From Thermoplasmatota archaeon (lineage in GTDB: Archaea; Thermoplasmatota; Thermoplasmata; Thermoplasmatales; GCA-001856825), in NCBI GenBank assembly GCA_023379555.1, contig JAMCQR010000006.1, positions 1-56,709 on the forward strand: a stretch of DNA of 56,709 nt. Direction: 5' to 3'. The notes under the pieces are model-generated. The model had not been told where the DNA came from. It ran no database searches and saw only the letters and a list, made by a program, of their open reading frames with translations. The translations under genes and the position numbers were made by a program. The first letter of the stretch is position 1. Each line of letters starts with the position of its first letter. This document shows, one piece after another, positions 9,634 to 17,740 of the stretch.

Positions 9634-10038
9634 ATGACAGATGATAGCAAACTTGACCAGATTGCATACTCAATGGAGATACTGAAACAGCAGATGGGAG
9701 AAGTTAGGGACCAGGAGCAATCACTGGCACTAGTTCTCCAGGACATCCTGAATAGCCTAAATTTCCTAAGGAACATATCAGGAGTCGAGGGGGATTCGCT
9801 TATCCCGATTGGTAGAGGTCTCTATGTGGTAGGGGATATAAAGGACAAGGATAGGGTGATGGTCGACATTGGCACAGGCGCATACAAGAAAACAAAAGTT
9901 GACGACGCACTTTCAATTCTTGAGGATAGAAGAGTAGAGATATCCAGAGCATTAGAAAATGCAAGGAAATCTGAGGAGGAAATCCAGCGAAGATACCTTC
10001 AGCTCGAAGATTATCTGAACAGAGTCTACCAAAAGTGA
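9634..10038 (+). CDS. pfdA: Prefoldin alpha subunit
   Basis: A holdase chaperone subunit that hands unfolded chains to the thermosome. The 134 aa show two long coiled-coil helices (residues about 5-45 and 95-134) around a beta hairpin with LIPIGRGLYVVGDI and KVMVDIGTGAYK-like strands, the alpha-type arrangement. An upstream GTG at 9622 is in frame and would overlap pgk; the ATG at 9634 just after the pgk stop fits the family better. The pairing with ftsY directly downstream is a common archaeal gene order. Confidence 0.93.
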   Translation: MTDDSKLDQIAYSMEILKQQMGEVRDQEQSLALVLQDILNSLNFLRNISGVEGDSLIPIGRGLYVVGDIKDKDRVMVDIGTGAYKKTKVDDALSILEDRRVEISRALENARKSEEEIQRRYLQLEDYLNRVYQK

Positions 10039-10042
10039 AAAA

Positions 10043-10960
10043 ATGTTTGACAAGCTTAAAGAAAAGCTAGGAATAGGGAAGAGGCAGGATGGAGCAATTC
10101 CATCAGACAGTCTGACATCTGGAATTGGGAAATCACTCGGCGATTTCAAAGATTATACGGAGGACCTGAAGATATCGTTGCTGGAAGCCGACGTCTCCCT
10201 GCCAGTTTCGGAAAAAATCGGTAAAGAAATGTACGAAAGATTATCGGGAAAGAGAATCAGATTTGGAGAAGACAGGGACAGGGTGCTGAAAGAAGCGGTA
10301 AGGATGACGATCAAGGACTTGACCTCGATTGAAATACCTGATATCACAAGAGAGGCAGAGAGAAAGTCGCCATTCATAATAATGCTTGTAGGGATGAATG
10401 GGACGGGAAAGACAACTTCAGCAGCCAAATTAGCCGAATCGTTCAAGGATAAGGGGTTCTATGTCGTACTTGCTGCATCTGATACTTTCCGGGCGGGGGC
10501 AATTGAACAGCTCTCTCTACATAGTGAAAAGTTGGGTGTAAAGATCATTAAGCATCAAACGGGAGGAGACCCTGCCGCTGTCGCATTTGATGCAATTAAG
10601 CATGCATCCAAATTCATGAGGGCAGTAGTGATAATTGATACCGCAGGCAGGATGCAAACCAACAAGAACCTCCTGGAAGAAATGAAAAAGATACAAAGGA
10701 TTGCAAAACCAGACATGGTAATCCTTACGCTAGATGCTCTCTCTGGTAACGATGCCATCAATCAGGCTAGAATGTTTGATGAGGCAGTAAAAGTTGACGG
10801 CTATATTTTGACCAAGATAGATGCAGATGCAAAGGGTGGAAGTATTTTGACTCTTCTGGCGGAAACAAAGAAACCAATCTATTACGTTGGAACAGGCCAA
10901 AATTACGGAGATATGATAAATTTCAGTCTGGACTGGTATCTCGACAAGCTACTGACCTAG
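10043..10960 (+). CDS. ftsY: Signal recognition particle receptor FtsY
   Basis: The membrane-associated GTPase that docks SRP-ribosome complexes. The 305 aa comprise a short charged N-terminus, the helical N domain and the NG GTPase domain with P loop GMNGTGKTT at 117-125, a DTFRAGA switch, DTAGRMQ, TKID (the NKxD-type guanine motif, typical for SRP GTPases) and a closing GTGQNYGDM. It lacks a long acidic A domain, as is usual in archaea. It starts 4 nt after pfdA and its last four bases overlap the end of the opposing regulator gene. Confidence 0.97.
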   Translation: MFDKLKEKLGIGKRQDGAIPSDSLTSGIGKSLGDFKDYTEDLKISLLEADVSLPVSEKIGKEMYERLSGKRIRFGEDRDRVLKEAVRMTIKDLTSIEIPDITREAERKSPFIIMLVGMNGTGKTTSAAKLAESFKDKGFYVVLAASDTFRAGAIEQLSLHSEKLGVKIIKHQTGGDPAAVAFDAIKHASKFMRAVVIIDTAGRMQTNKNLLEEMKKIQRIAKPDMVILTLDALSGNDAINQARMFDEAVKVDGYILTKIDADAKGGSILTLLAETKKPIYYVGTGQNYGDMINFSLDWYLDKLLT

Positions 10961-11652
10961 GCTGTTTTTAATTTTTCCTTAATTTCCGCAGGAGATAAGT
11001 CTGTAGTCACAAGAGGAACTCGTTCCAGTTCCGAGATTCTGATAGCAAGCTCATCGACTCGTTTCGGTCTTATATAGACCACCATCGCAGGTTTTAAAGG
11101 GTGAACACGCACTGCAATCATAGGCGACCTGCCAAATTCCACGTTTGTGAAAAACAATGCCCTTTCTGAAGTCCACCCGTATACTTTGAAATAATCAAAT
11201 GATGTCAGTTCTAGAATTGCGGTTAGCGAATCAAGAATAGTATAACCCCTTATATTTCTCTTGATGTCCAATTTAGAGGCCAGTTTTCCATCTATCATTC
11301 TGATGAACTTATCAAATGGAACGTCGTAGAAGAATTCCTTAATGTCAATTATGACCTTATTTCCGGTGCCTAAAGAATGCCTAAGAATAACCGGGCTACC
11401 CCTTTCTCCATCGATTTCAATCATTGCTTCCACGATGTTTCGTATGAAATTTGCACCGGGGGAGCGTCTTCTCCCAGTTTCATAATCACTTATTACTGAA
11501 GTATTCATGTGCATCCTTTCAGCAATATCCTTCTGTGTGACATCGAATTCCTCCCTCCATTTCTTAATGGTCTTCCCGGGATTATCAGACATGACTATTT
11601 CTCCGGCTATGTTAAATGTCAGCTCCCGCATGGTTAGATCGGAATTTTCCAT
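10957..11652 (-). CDS. XRE-type HTH transcriptional regulator (archaeal, COG1709-like)
   Basis: A 231-aa DNA-binding protein. The helix-turn-helix lies around residues 28-60 (IKKWREEFDVTQKDIAERMHMNTSVISDYE-like arrangement) and is followed by a conserved archaeal domain with beta-rich segments (FYVKVYGWTSERALFF-like region, MIAVRVHPLKPAMVVYI). I associate this layout with the COG1709 group from memory; its target is unknown. A TTTAAAAA element about 29 nt before the start suggests a leaderless message. The AT core is shared with the divergent tRNA-Pro gene. It converges with ftsY with a 4-nt overlap. Confidence 0.8.
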   Translation of the reverse strand: MENSDLTMRELTFNIAGEIVMSDNPGKTIKKWREEFDVTQKDIAERMHMNTSVISDYETGRRRSPGANFIRNIVEAMIEIDGERGSPVILRHSLGTGNKVIIDIKEFFYDVPFDKFIRMIDGKLASKLDIKRNIRGYTILDSLTAILELTSFDYFKVYGWTSERALFFTNVEFGRSPMIAVRVHPLKPAMVVYIRPKRVDELAIRISELERVPLVTTDLSPAEIKEKLKTA

Positions 11653-11673
11653 TGAAAGAGAATATGCTAAAGG

Positions 11674-11683
11674 TTTTTAAATT
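11674..11683. promoter_or_regulatory. Shared TATA element between regulator and tRNA-Pro
   Basis: The near-symmetric TTTTTAAATT lies 21-30 nt before tRNA-Pro (11704) on the plus strand and 22-31 nt before the regulator ATG (11652) on the minus strand. Its position is right for a TATA box in both directions, and no other good candidate is visible between the two genes. Confidence 0.5.
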
Positions 11684-11703
11684 CATGGACGATTCCGACA
11701 TTG

Positions 11704-11778
11704 GGGCTTGTGGGGTAGATTGGTTCATCCTTTCGGCTTCGGGAGTCGAAGACTCCGGTTCAAATCCGGACAAGCCCA
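11704..11778 (+). tRNA. tRNA-Pro (anticodon CGG)
   Basis: A complete 75-base cloverleaf. The acceptor stem GGGCTTG pairs with CAAGCCC and is followed by discriminator A. The T arm is TCCGG-TTCAAAT-CCGGA. The anticodon stem TCGGC/GTCGA, with one G-T, closes the loop TTCGGGA, so the anticodon is CGG and it reads CCG proline codons. No intron and no encoded CCA. Its body closely resembles the tRNA-Arg gene at 392. Confidence 0.93.
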
Positions 11779-11865
11779 TACGTTCACAACGAACCTGAGG
11801 GGTTCCCCTAAAAAATTAATTAACTCCAAGGGATAATTGAGGTGGACAGATAGAAGGATAGGGAA

Positions 11866-14235
11866 ATGGAAATTGACAAGAATCAAATCAAGGGACTAAC
11901 GAGTGAGGAAGCTAGCAGAAGGATTTCTGATTATGGTTATAATGAAATAGAAGAAAAGAAAAGAAATCCTGCGAGAGAATTCCTCAAGAGATTCTGGGGG
12001 CTGACTCCCTGGATGCTTGAAATAACGATTATATTTTCTTTTCTTATCCATAAATTAATTGATGTTTACGTCATAGCCGGTCTTTTGGTTGTAAATGCAA
12101 TTATCGGATATACCCAAGAAGAGAAAGCTTCTAAGGCAGTCGAATTGCTGAAAAATAGTCTTCAAGTAAATTCTAAAGTGTTGAGGGATGGGAAGTGGAC
12201 AAAACTGAAAGCAAGATATATAGTCCCAGGGGACGTCATCAGAATAAGGGCAGGGGACTTCGTACCTGCAGATCTGGATTTAGTAGAGGGTGAGGAACTC
12301 GACGTAGATCAGTCTGCTCTAACGGGAGAATCTCTTCCAGTCGCTAAGAAAATTGGAGAGAGAGTGTATTCCGGCTCAATTCTGCGGAAAGGGGAGGGTA
12401 CCGGGATAGTTGTTGCTACAGGCAAAAAGACATATTTCGGAAAGACAACCGAACTGGTCAGCATAGCAAAACCAAAGCTGCATATGGAGGAAGTGACAGA
12501 AAAGATTGTCAATTATCTTCTACTGATAGTCATAATTCTTCTAGGAGTAATATTCATTTTCTCCTATGTCAGGGGAATATATCTGTTGGACGTAGTTCCA
12601 CTGGCACTGATGCTTGTAGTTTTTGCGGTACCGGTCGCCCTCCCGGCGATGTTCACGGTTAGCATGGCCATCGGGTCGTTGGAAACCGCTAAAAGGGGGG
12701 CTCTTGTAACAAGACTGAATGCAATTGAAGATGCTGCCACCATGGACACCCTCTGTGCAGACAAAACAGGAACACTAACCCAGAACAAATTATCAATTTC
12801 AGAAATAGTTCCTCTTGGTGATTTTAGCAGGAAAGACGCCGTCCTATACGGTTACCTTGCGTCTGAAGAAGCGGATAATGATCCTATAGATATTGCCTTC
12901 ATTACTGAAGCGAAGAGCTCATTGATCTCTAAAGAGGGCATCAATATAGAAAATTTCAGGGGATTCGATCCATCCACCAGAAGGACAGAAGCCTCAGTTA
13001 CTATTGCTGGAAAGAATCTCAGAGTGGTAAAGGGGGCCGTTGACACAATATTGAAATTATGCAACGATACTGGCAACAAGGAAATTTTGAAAATAGAAAA
13101 CGAAATTGCATCCCATGGACACAGGATAATTGCCATCGCCATATCAGAGAAAGACGGGTTCAGGATGGTTGCGTTGGCTGGTTTGTCAGATCTTCCTCGG
13201 CCAGATACAGCTCAAGCAATAGGAGAACTCAAGGAATTGGGTATCAGCATTAAAATGCTAACTGGGGATGCGGAACCAATCGCAAGGGAGATATCCAAGA
13301 ATATAGGTCTGGGTGAGCGAGTAATCACCGGAAACAAAATTAAAGAACTCAAAGTGAGGGACCCTGTTAGAGCAGCTAACCTTGCAGAAAATAGCGATGT
13401 ATTTGCAGAGATCTTTCCAGAGGACAAATACACAATAGTGAAAGGTCTCCAGGCAAAGGAACACATCGTAGGAATGACTGGAGACGGAATAAATGATGCA
13501 CCAGCACTGAGAAGGGCAGAAGTGGGAATAGCAGTAAGCAATGCCACTGACGTAGCAAAGGGAGCTGCCAGTGTGGTCCTTACGTCTGAAGGTCTGGCAA
13601 ATATAGTCGACCTTGTGAAAACCGGGCGGATAACTTACCAAAGGATTGTGACATGGGTTATAAACAAGATAGTTAAAACATTCCAGGTTGCCGTATTCCT
13701 CGCAATAGGATTCATAGTCACCGGTTATTTCCTCCTTTCTCCGCTGGACATCATTCTTTTCCTCTTCCTGATTGATTTTGTGACGATTTCGCTATCGACT
13801 GACAGCATGAAAGGCTCGAAAAATCCAGAAAAGTGGGATATTAAAAATCTGGTGAAGGTTGGGATATCAATGGGAGCGATACAGGTAGCCGAGATGTTTC
13901 TTCTATTATTCATAGGCCTGAGCTATTTGCATCTCAACAACATAAATGTCCTGAATACATTTTTCTTCACAGAAATAATGTTCTTTGGACTTTTGACCCC
14001 AGTGATTATCAGGGAGAACGACTTCTTCTGGAAATCTAAACCGGGGAAAACGCTGACACTTTCAATAACAATAGATATGGTCGTGGTTTCAGTTCTCTCC
14101 CTCATTGGATTCAACATAATAACGCCAGTATCCATATTAGAGTACGTTATACTGTTGGCTTTTGGCCTTTCCATGAACCTCGGACTGAACGATTTGCTTA
14201 AGGTCATTCTGGCAAGTATTGGTGTATCAAGGTGA
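11866..14235 (+). CDS. P-type H+-ATPase (type IIIA, plasma-membrane type)
   Basis: An ATP-driven cation pump of the plasma-membrane proton ATPase group, 789 aa. It has the actuator TGES (153-156), the phosphorylated aspartate D299 in DKTGTLT, the membrane motif VPVALP (about 255-260), MTGDGINDAPAL in the P domain, and about ten membrane spans. The span-6 aspartate D637 (FLIDFVTIS) matches the proton-carrying aspartate of fungal and plant pumps. It has no long C-terminal autoinhibitory domain. Ion choice is inferred from family motifs. In an acidophile such a pump could export protons or maintain membrane potential. It stands alone after tRNA-Pro, with the stop facing the next gene. Confidence 0.93.
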   Translation: MEIDKNQIKGLTSEEASRRISDYGYNEIEEKKRNPAREFLKRFWGLTPWMLEITIIFSFLIHKLIDVYVIAGLLVVNAIIGYTQEEKASKAVELLKNSLQVNSKVLRDGKWTKLKARYIVPGDVIRIRAGDFVPADLDLVEGEELDVDQSALTGESLPVAKKIGERVYSGSILRKGEGTGIVVATGKKTYFGKTTELVSIAKPKLHMEEVTEKIVNYLLLIVIILLGVIFIFSYVRGIYLLDVVPLALMLVVFAVPVALPAMFTVSMAIGSLETAKRGALVTRLNAIEDAATMDTLCADKTGTLTQNKLSISEIVPLGDFSRKDAVLYGYLASEEADNDPIDIAFITEAKSSLISKEGINIENFRGFDPSTRRTEASVTIAGKNLRVVKGAVDTILKLCNDTGNKEILKIENEIASHGHRIIAIAISEKDGFRMVALAGLSDLPRPDTAQAIGELKELGISIKMLTGDAEPIAREISKNIGLGERVITGNKIKELKVRDPVRAANLAENSDVFAEIFPEDKYTIVKGLQAKEHIVGMTGDGINDAPALRRAEVGIAVSNATDVAKGAASVVLTSEGLANIVDLVKTGRITYQRIVTWVINKIVKTFQVAVFLAIGFIVTGYFLLSPLDIILFLFLIDFVTISLSTDSMKGSKNPEKWDIKNLVKVGISMGAIQVAEMFLLLFIGLSYLHLNNINVLNTFFFTEIMFFGLLTPVIIRENDFFWKSKPGKTLTLSITIDMVVVSVLSLIGFNIITPVSILEYVILLAFGLSMNLGLNDLLKVILASIGVSR

Positions 14236-14244
14236 GCAAATTTC

Positions 14245-15156
14245 CTAGCGTATCCCCATCTTTTTCATCACAACATAAGCCACAGCCAAGTCTTCAAGAC
14301 CTATACCCATGGACTTGAAAACACTCTTTCTTATTTCCTTAGTACTATCTGTGGTAACGAAATCTCTGAGTTCCAGCACATTCCCTTTACCATTTGAGGA
14401 CAGATAATCCATGATTTCTGCGGATTCTTTCGCAGACTGCTCAAGGTGTTCCACTATTACCATTTCGCTCCCTTCGAGGACGCTATTATCAACTTCCCTC
14501 CTGAATGGTAGATTTGCCCCTGCTAAATTGATGTGGAATTCGTCTCCCAGGTCCTCGAAAGAGAATATAGGGGAATTCGAAGTTGTGATTGTGTTGATCA
14601 CCCTTGATTTAGAGATGGCGTCCCTTGCCGTGTTGGCGACTGTGATATCAATCCCGAACTTACCGGACATTCTTGTCGCAAATGAATTTGCATTTTTATT
14701 ATTTCTGGAATAAACAAATACATATTCAGGTTCGAATACGTTCAATAATCCTTCTAGCTGCGTTTCTGCCTGATAACCAGAACCTATGATCGTAACTGGG
14801 GGATTCTTATCTTTCACAATTTTGCGAGAAACCATTGCAGTAAGCGCCCCAGTTCTAATCCTGCCCAATTCGTCAGCTTCCAAAATTGCCTCTAATTCGT
14901 TTGTCTCGGTGTTGAATACAACTACCACAAATTTGGCTCCGGTCTTGGTGGCAAAATATGCTTTCAGTCCGGCTATTTTGTATTTTGATATTATGGCCGG
15001 CATGGAATTCAGCACTTTACCATCCAGCATTGTCCGAATCCTTGCCTCTGCGGCAGCGTTTCCATTATGGTACTCAACAAATGCATCCTCAAGAATATCT
15101 ATTGTATCCTTCATCTGTAGATATTTTGACACTTCTTTCTCGGTTATGTAACGCAT
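14245..15156 (-). CDS. Ornithine cyclodeaminase / mu-crystallin family enzyme
   Basis: A 303-aa NAD(P)-binding protein of the OCD/mu-crystallin family, which includes ornithine cyclodeaminase, archaeal alanine dehydrogenase and imine reductases. Visible features are the N-terminal substrate domain with KAYFATKTGAKFVVVV, the family motif ADELGRIRTGALTAM, and the Rossmann loop TIIGSGYQAETQLEG. The family motif cannot tell ornithine cyclodeaminase from alanine dehydrogenase or pyrroline/piperideine carboxylate reductase, so I leave the substrate open. It converges on the proton-pump gene. Confidence 0.88.
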   Translation of the reverse strand: MRYITEKEVSKYLQMKDTIDILEDAFVEYHNGNAAAEARIRTMLDGKVLNSMPAIISKYKIAGLKAYFATKTGAKFVVVVFNTETNELEAILEADELGRIRTGALTAMVSRKIVKDKNPPVTIIGSGYQAETQLEGLLNVFEPEYVFVYSRNNKNANSFATRMSGKFGIDITVANTARDAISKSRVINTITTSNSPIFSFEDLGDEFHINLAGANLPFRREVDNSVLEGSEMVIVEHLEQSAKESAEIMDYLSSNGKGNVLELRDFVTTDSTKEIRKSVFKSMGIGLEDLAVAYVVMKKMGIR

Positions 15157-15377
15157 ACGTTAGGACTGAAACACTGCTCAAAAATATTGCTAAAGCAAAT
15201 GAACGGTCAACATATCTTTTATGAAAATTTATTTTACCCCTTGATATTGATTGAAATATGCAGCACGTCTTTTCTGAGGTGGGAGAGTAAATATTTGAAC
15301 CTCGATTTTTCTTATCTCCTGCCCCTGACAATATCTAATGTAAAACATCTATTTATCGGATCACGAGTTAATCCATT

Positions 15378-15920
15378 ATGAAAATACTAGAGTTTGGTTT
15401 TTCTCTGAGAAGCGGATCGTTCTCAAGAATCGTAGCGGAACAGTGTAAGGAATCTGCGCCTAAAGGAGTGGTTATAGAGGACTATAATATAGCTGACATA
15501 CCCCCTTTCAATCAGGATTTGGAACAAGATTTGCCTGCCAGTGTGGTTCGCTTCAAGAATGCAATTAGAACCAGCGACGCTCTCCTTGTAATATTGCCAG
15601 AATACAATTATTCAGTGCCCGGATACCTAAAGAATGCAATTGACTTTGCTTCCAGGCCGTACCAGGACAACGTATTCGCGGGAAAACCAGTAGGGGTAAT
15701 ATCTGAATCGACTGGACTGCTCGGAGGAGCAAGAGCTCAATATCACTTACGTCAATCTTTCCTGTACTTGGGAACCAAAGACATGAAAAAACCCGAAGTT
15801 TTCATAACTTTTGCAGGGGAAAAGATAAAGAACGGAAAAATAGTTGATGAAGCTACAAAGGAATACATATCCATGTACATATCGGCCCTGGTAGAATTCA
15901 CCATGAATGCAAATAAGTAG
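15378..15920 (+). CDS. NAD(P)H-dependent FMN reductase (quinone/chromate reductase type)
   Basis: A 180-aa flavodoxin-like FMN reductase. The phosphate-binding start FSLRSGSFSRIV corresponds to the GSxRxxSxxR-like loop, and the block ILPEYNYSVPGYLKNAIDF is the signature of the ArsH/ChrR-type NADPH FMN reductases. GLLGGARAQYHLRQ follows as expected. Such enzymes reduce quinones, metals or free flavin in the cytoplasm. TATA-like CTATTTAT about 25 nt before the ATG suggests a leaderless message. Confidence 0.9.
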   Translation: MKILEFGFSLRSGSFSRIVAEQCKESAPKGVVIEDYNIADIPPFNQDLEQDLPASVVRFKNAIRTSDALLVILPEYNYSVPGYLKNAIDFASRPYQDNVFAGKPVGVISESTGLLGGARAQYHLRQSFLYLGTKDMKKPEVFITFAGEKIKNGKIVDEATKEYISMYISALVEFTMNANK

Positions 15921-16064
15921 AAAGGAACATCTCTATAAATCTAACTTCTAGATTTTTCTTTAATAATTATCAGAAAGTGTCTTTTAATTGTCTCATAGTC
16001 TTTTCCACCTGTTATTGACTTAATTATACATAATTACGACAATATAAAAATACTCACCTCTGTT

Positions 16065-16232
16065 ATGGATTCAATGATAGAAAGTCATTCAAAGAAAGAT
16101 CCAAGGAGCAACACGTCGCAGCATTCAATAAAGTACCACTCCAAGAAGGTGAAAAATGGCCTTTTTATTAGAATTACCAACACCCTGGTTGATACAATGA
16201 AATTTGAAGAGAATGAACTGTGGGGTCACTAA
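16065..16232 (+). CDS. Small ORF, possibly AbrB/MazE-like
   Basis: A 55-aa frame with a basic, His/Ser-rich N-terminus. Its second half, VKNGLFIRITNTLVDTMKF, has the rhythm of the swapped-hairpin AbrB/MazE fold (GNSLxIRIPKxLVDxL). An AT-rich TATA-like element (AATATAAAAATA, 16041-16052) stands about 20 nt before the ATG, as expected for a leaderless gene. There is no ribosome-binding site. It could be a small DNA-binding protein, a decayed antitoxin, or chance. The rest of the 15921-16305 intergenic stretch shows nothing else. Confidence 0.35.
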   Translation: MDSMIESHSKKDPRSNTSQHSIKYHSKKVKNGLFIRITNTLVDTMKFEENELWGH

Positions 16233-16305
16233 CCAGGCTCGTCTCTTTTATCTTCGGTTCCTGAACTGCTGTTAATAAATAATTTTGGGTTCGGTCCAGA
16301 GAATC

Positions 16306-17469
16306 CTACTCCAGAGCATTCTTAAGATCTTCAATCAGGTCATCTGCATCTTCGATTCCGATAGACATTCTAACCAGTCCCTCCGCAATTCCAGCTTCCT
16401 GTCTTTCTTTCTTGGTAAGTGAGAGATGGCTGGTTTCAGCTGGAAGAGTCAGCAGGCTTTCCACTCCTCCCAAACTTGGTGCGTAAGCGAACAATTTCAA
16501 TTTCTTCGCCATTCTTCTCGCCTCTTCCACTCCGCCATTTATTTCAAATGACACCATGCCTCCGAATCCTTTCAGGTTACGTTTTCCTATCTCATAGTAC
16601 TTTGACGTTTCCAATCCGGCATAGTGCACTTTGTCAATTTTTTTGTGCTCGCTGAGAAATTTGGCAATTTGATGACCATTCTCATTGTGTGCCCTCATTC
16701 TCACTCCAAGTGTTTTCAGCCCCCTTATTGCAAGAAAAGCTTGAATTGGGTCTGGGACAGATCCAAACATTTTTCTTTTTGACCAAATTTGGTCCATCAA
16801 ATCTTTTTTGAACCCGGCCAGCCCTAGGAGGATATCGCTATGACCCCCAATGTACTTTGTTCCGCTGTGGATGGTTATTGAAGCATTAAGACTGGAAGGA
16901 TTTTGATTGTACGGAGACGCGAAGGTGGCATCAGTTATCATGGGAATGTTTTCCTCCTTGGCAACCCTTCCTATTGTTATGAGGTCACTTATTCCCAAAG
17001 TTGGATTAACAATAGATTCAGTGTATATACCTGAATACCCTTTCACCGGAATGGTCCCGGAATTAAGTTCATCCAGGGAAACAAAATCTACCTTGATCCC
17101 GTACATTGGAAGAAATTTCGTAAAGAAGGTAAATGTCTCGCCGTACAGTTCCTTCAAAGATAACAGTCTGTCACCGCTCTTAACGAGAGATAATACTGTT
17201 GATGTTATTGCTGCCATTCCAGAGGAGAAAGAAAGAGCTTCTTGAACGTCATCCAGTTCTCTATATTTTATTTCAAGGACCTCAAGAGTTGGATTCCCCC
17301 ATCTTGTGTACATAAACGGTTTATTTCGAGTATGATCTAAGGCCGCATCCGGATAAGGATTTGGATTTAGAAAAGTTGAGGTCTCATAAATAGGTGTAGT
17401 GACATTTCCTATCGCCCTGTCAGTGTATTCCCCGCCATGAACTGCTCTCGTGTTAAATTTGCGTTCCAT
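16306..17469 (-). CDS. Cystathionine gamma-synthase/lyase family PLP enzyme
   Basis: A 387-aa PLP enzyme of the Cys/Met metabolism family. The PLP lysine is in SGTKYIGGHSD; upstream are SFSSGMAAIT, the tyrosine/arginine loop TRWGNPT, and DATFASPYNQ; the C-terminal ETSHLSLT and VRMSIGIED segments complete the fold. The family includes cystathionine gamma-synthase, gamma-lyase, methionine gamma-lyase and O-acetylhomoserine sulfhydrylase, and the motif set does not decide among them. It has no companion sulfur genes here and is divergent from the glycosyltransferase gene. Confidence 0.9.
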   Translation of the reverse strand: MERKFNTRAVHGGEYTDRAIGNVTTPIYETSTFLNPNPYPDAALDHTRNKPFMYTRWGNPTLEVLEIKYRELDDVQEALSFSSGMAAITSTVLSLVKSGDRLLSLKELYGETFTFFTKFLPMYGIKVDFVSLDELNSGTIPVKGYSGIYTESIVNPTLGISDLITIGRVAKEENIPMITDATFASPYNQNPSSLNASITIHSGTKYIGGHSDILLGLAGFKKDLMDQIWSKRKMFGSVPDPIQAFLAIRGLKTLGVRMRAHNENGHQIAKFLSEHKKIDKVHYAGLETSKYYEIGKRNLKGFGGMVSFEINGGVEEARRMAKKLKLFAYAPSLGGVESLLTLPAETSHLSLTKKERQEAGIAEGLVRMSIGIEDADDLIEDLKNALE

Positions 17470-17711
17470 AATAATTCAATTGTGTGAGAATATATAACAG
17501 TTGGTACAACCAAAAATTATCATCAGCAATCAGATCTTCAGCATATAGTTCATTCAGGCATAGTACGACAAAGCAGCATTGTTCCCTGACTGATAAATCA
17601 GGTCCGATTGATTGCAATGTCCATCTGCTTCTATCCTCGTCAGGTGAAATTTCGTATTTTCAATATTTTAAACCTGATTAAAGAGGGCACAATAAAACTT
17701 TAAAACATCCC

Positions 17712-17729
17712 GCCATTTATGTAAATGGC
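17712..17729. promoter_or_regulatory. Palindromic operator candidate before the glycosyltransferase
   Basis: A perfect inverted repeat GCCATTTA-TG-TAAATGGC lies 12 nt before the ATG at 17741. The TATA-like AACTTTAAAAC is at about 17695-17705, so the palindrome covers the expected transcription start, a usual place for an archaeal repressor. AGGAG (17730-17734) follows at once. It could also fold as an RNA hairpin next to the ribosome-binding site. Confidence 0.5.
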
Positions 17730-17740
17730 AGGAGTCGGAA

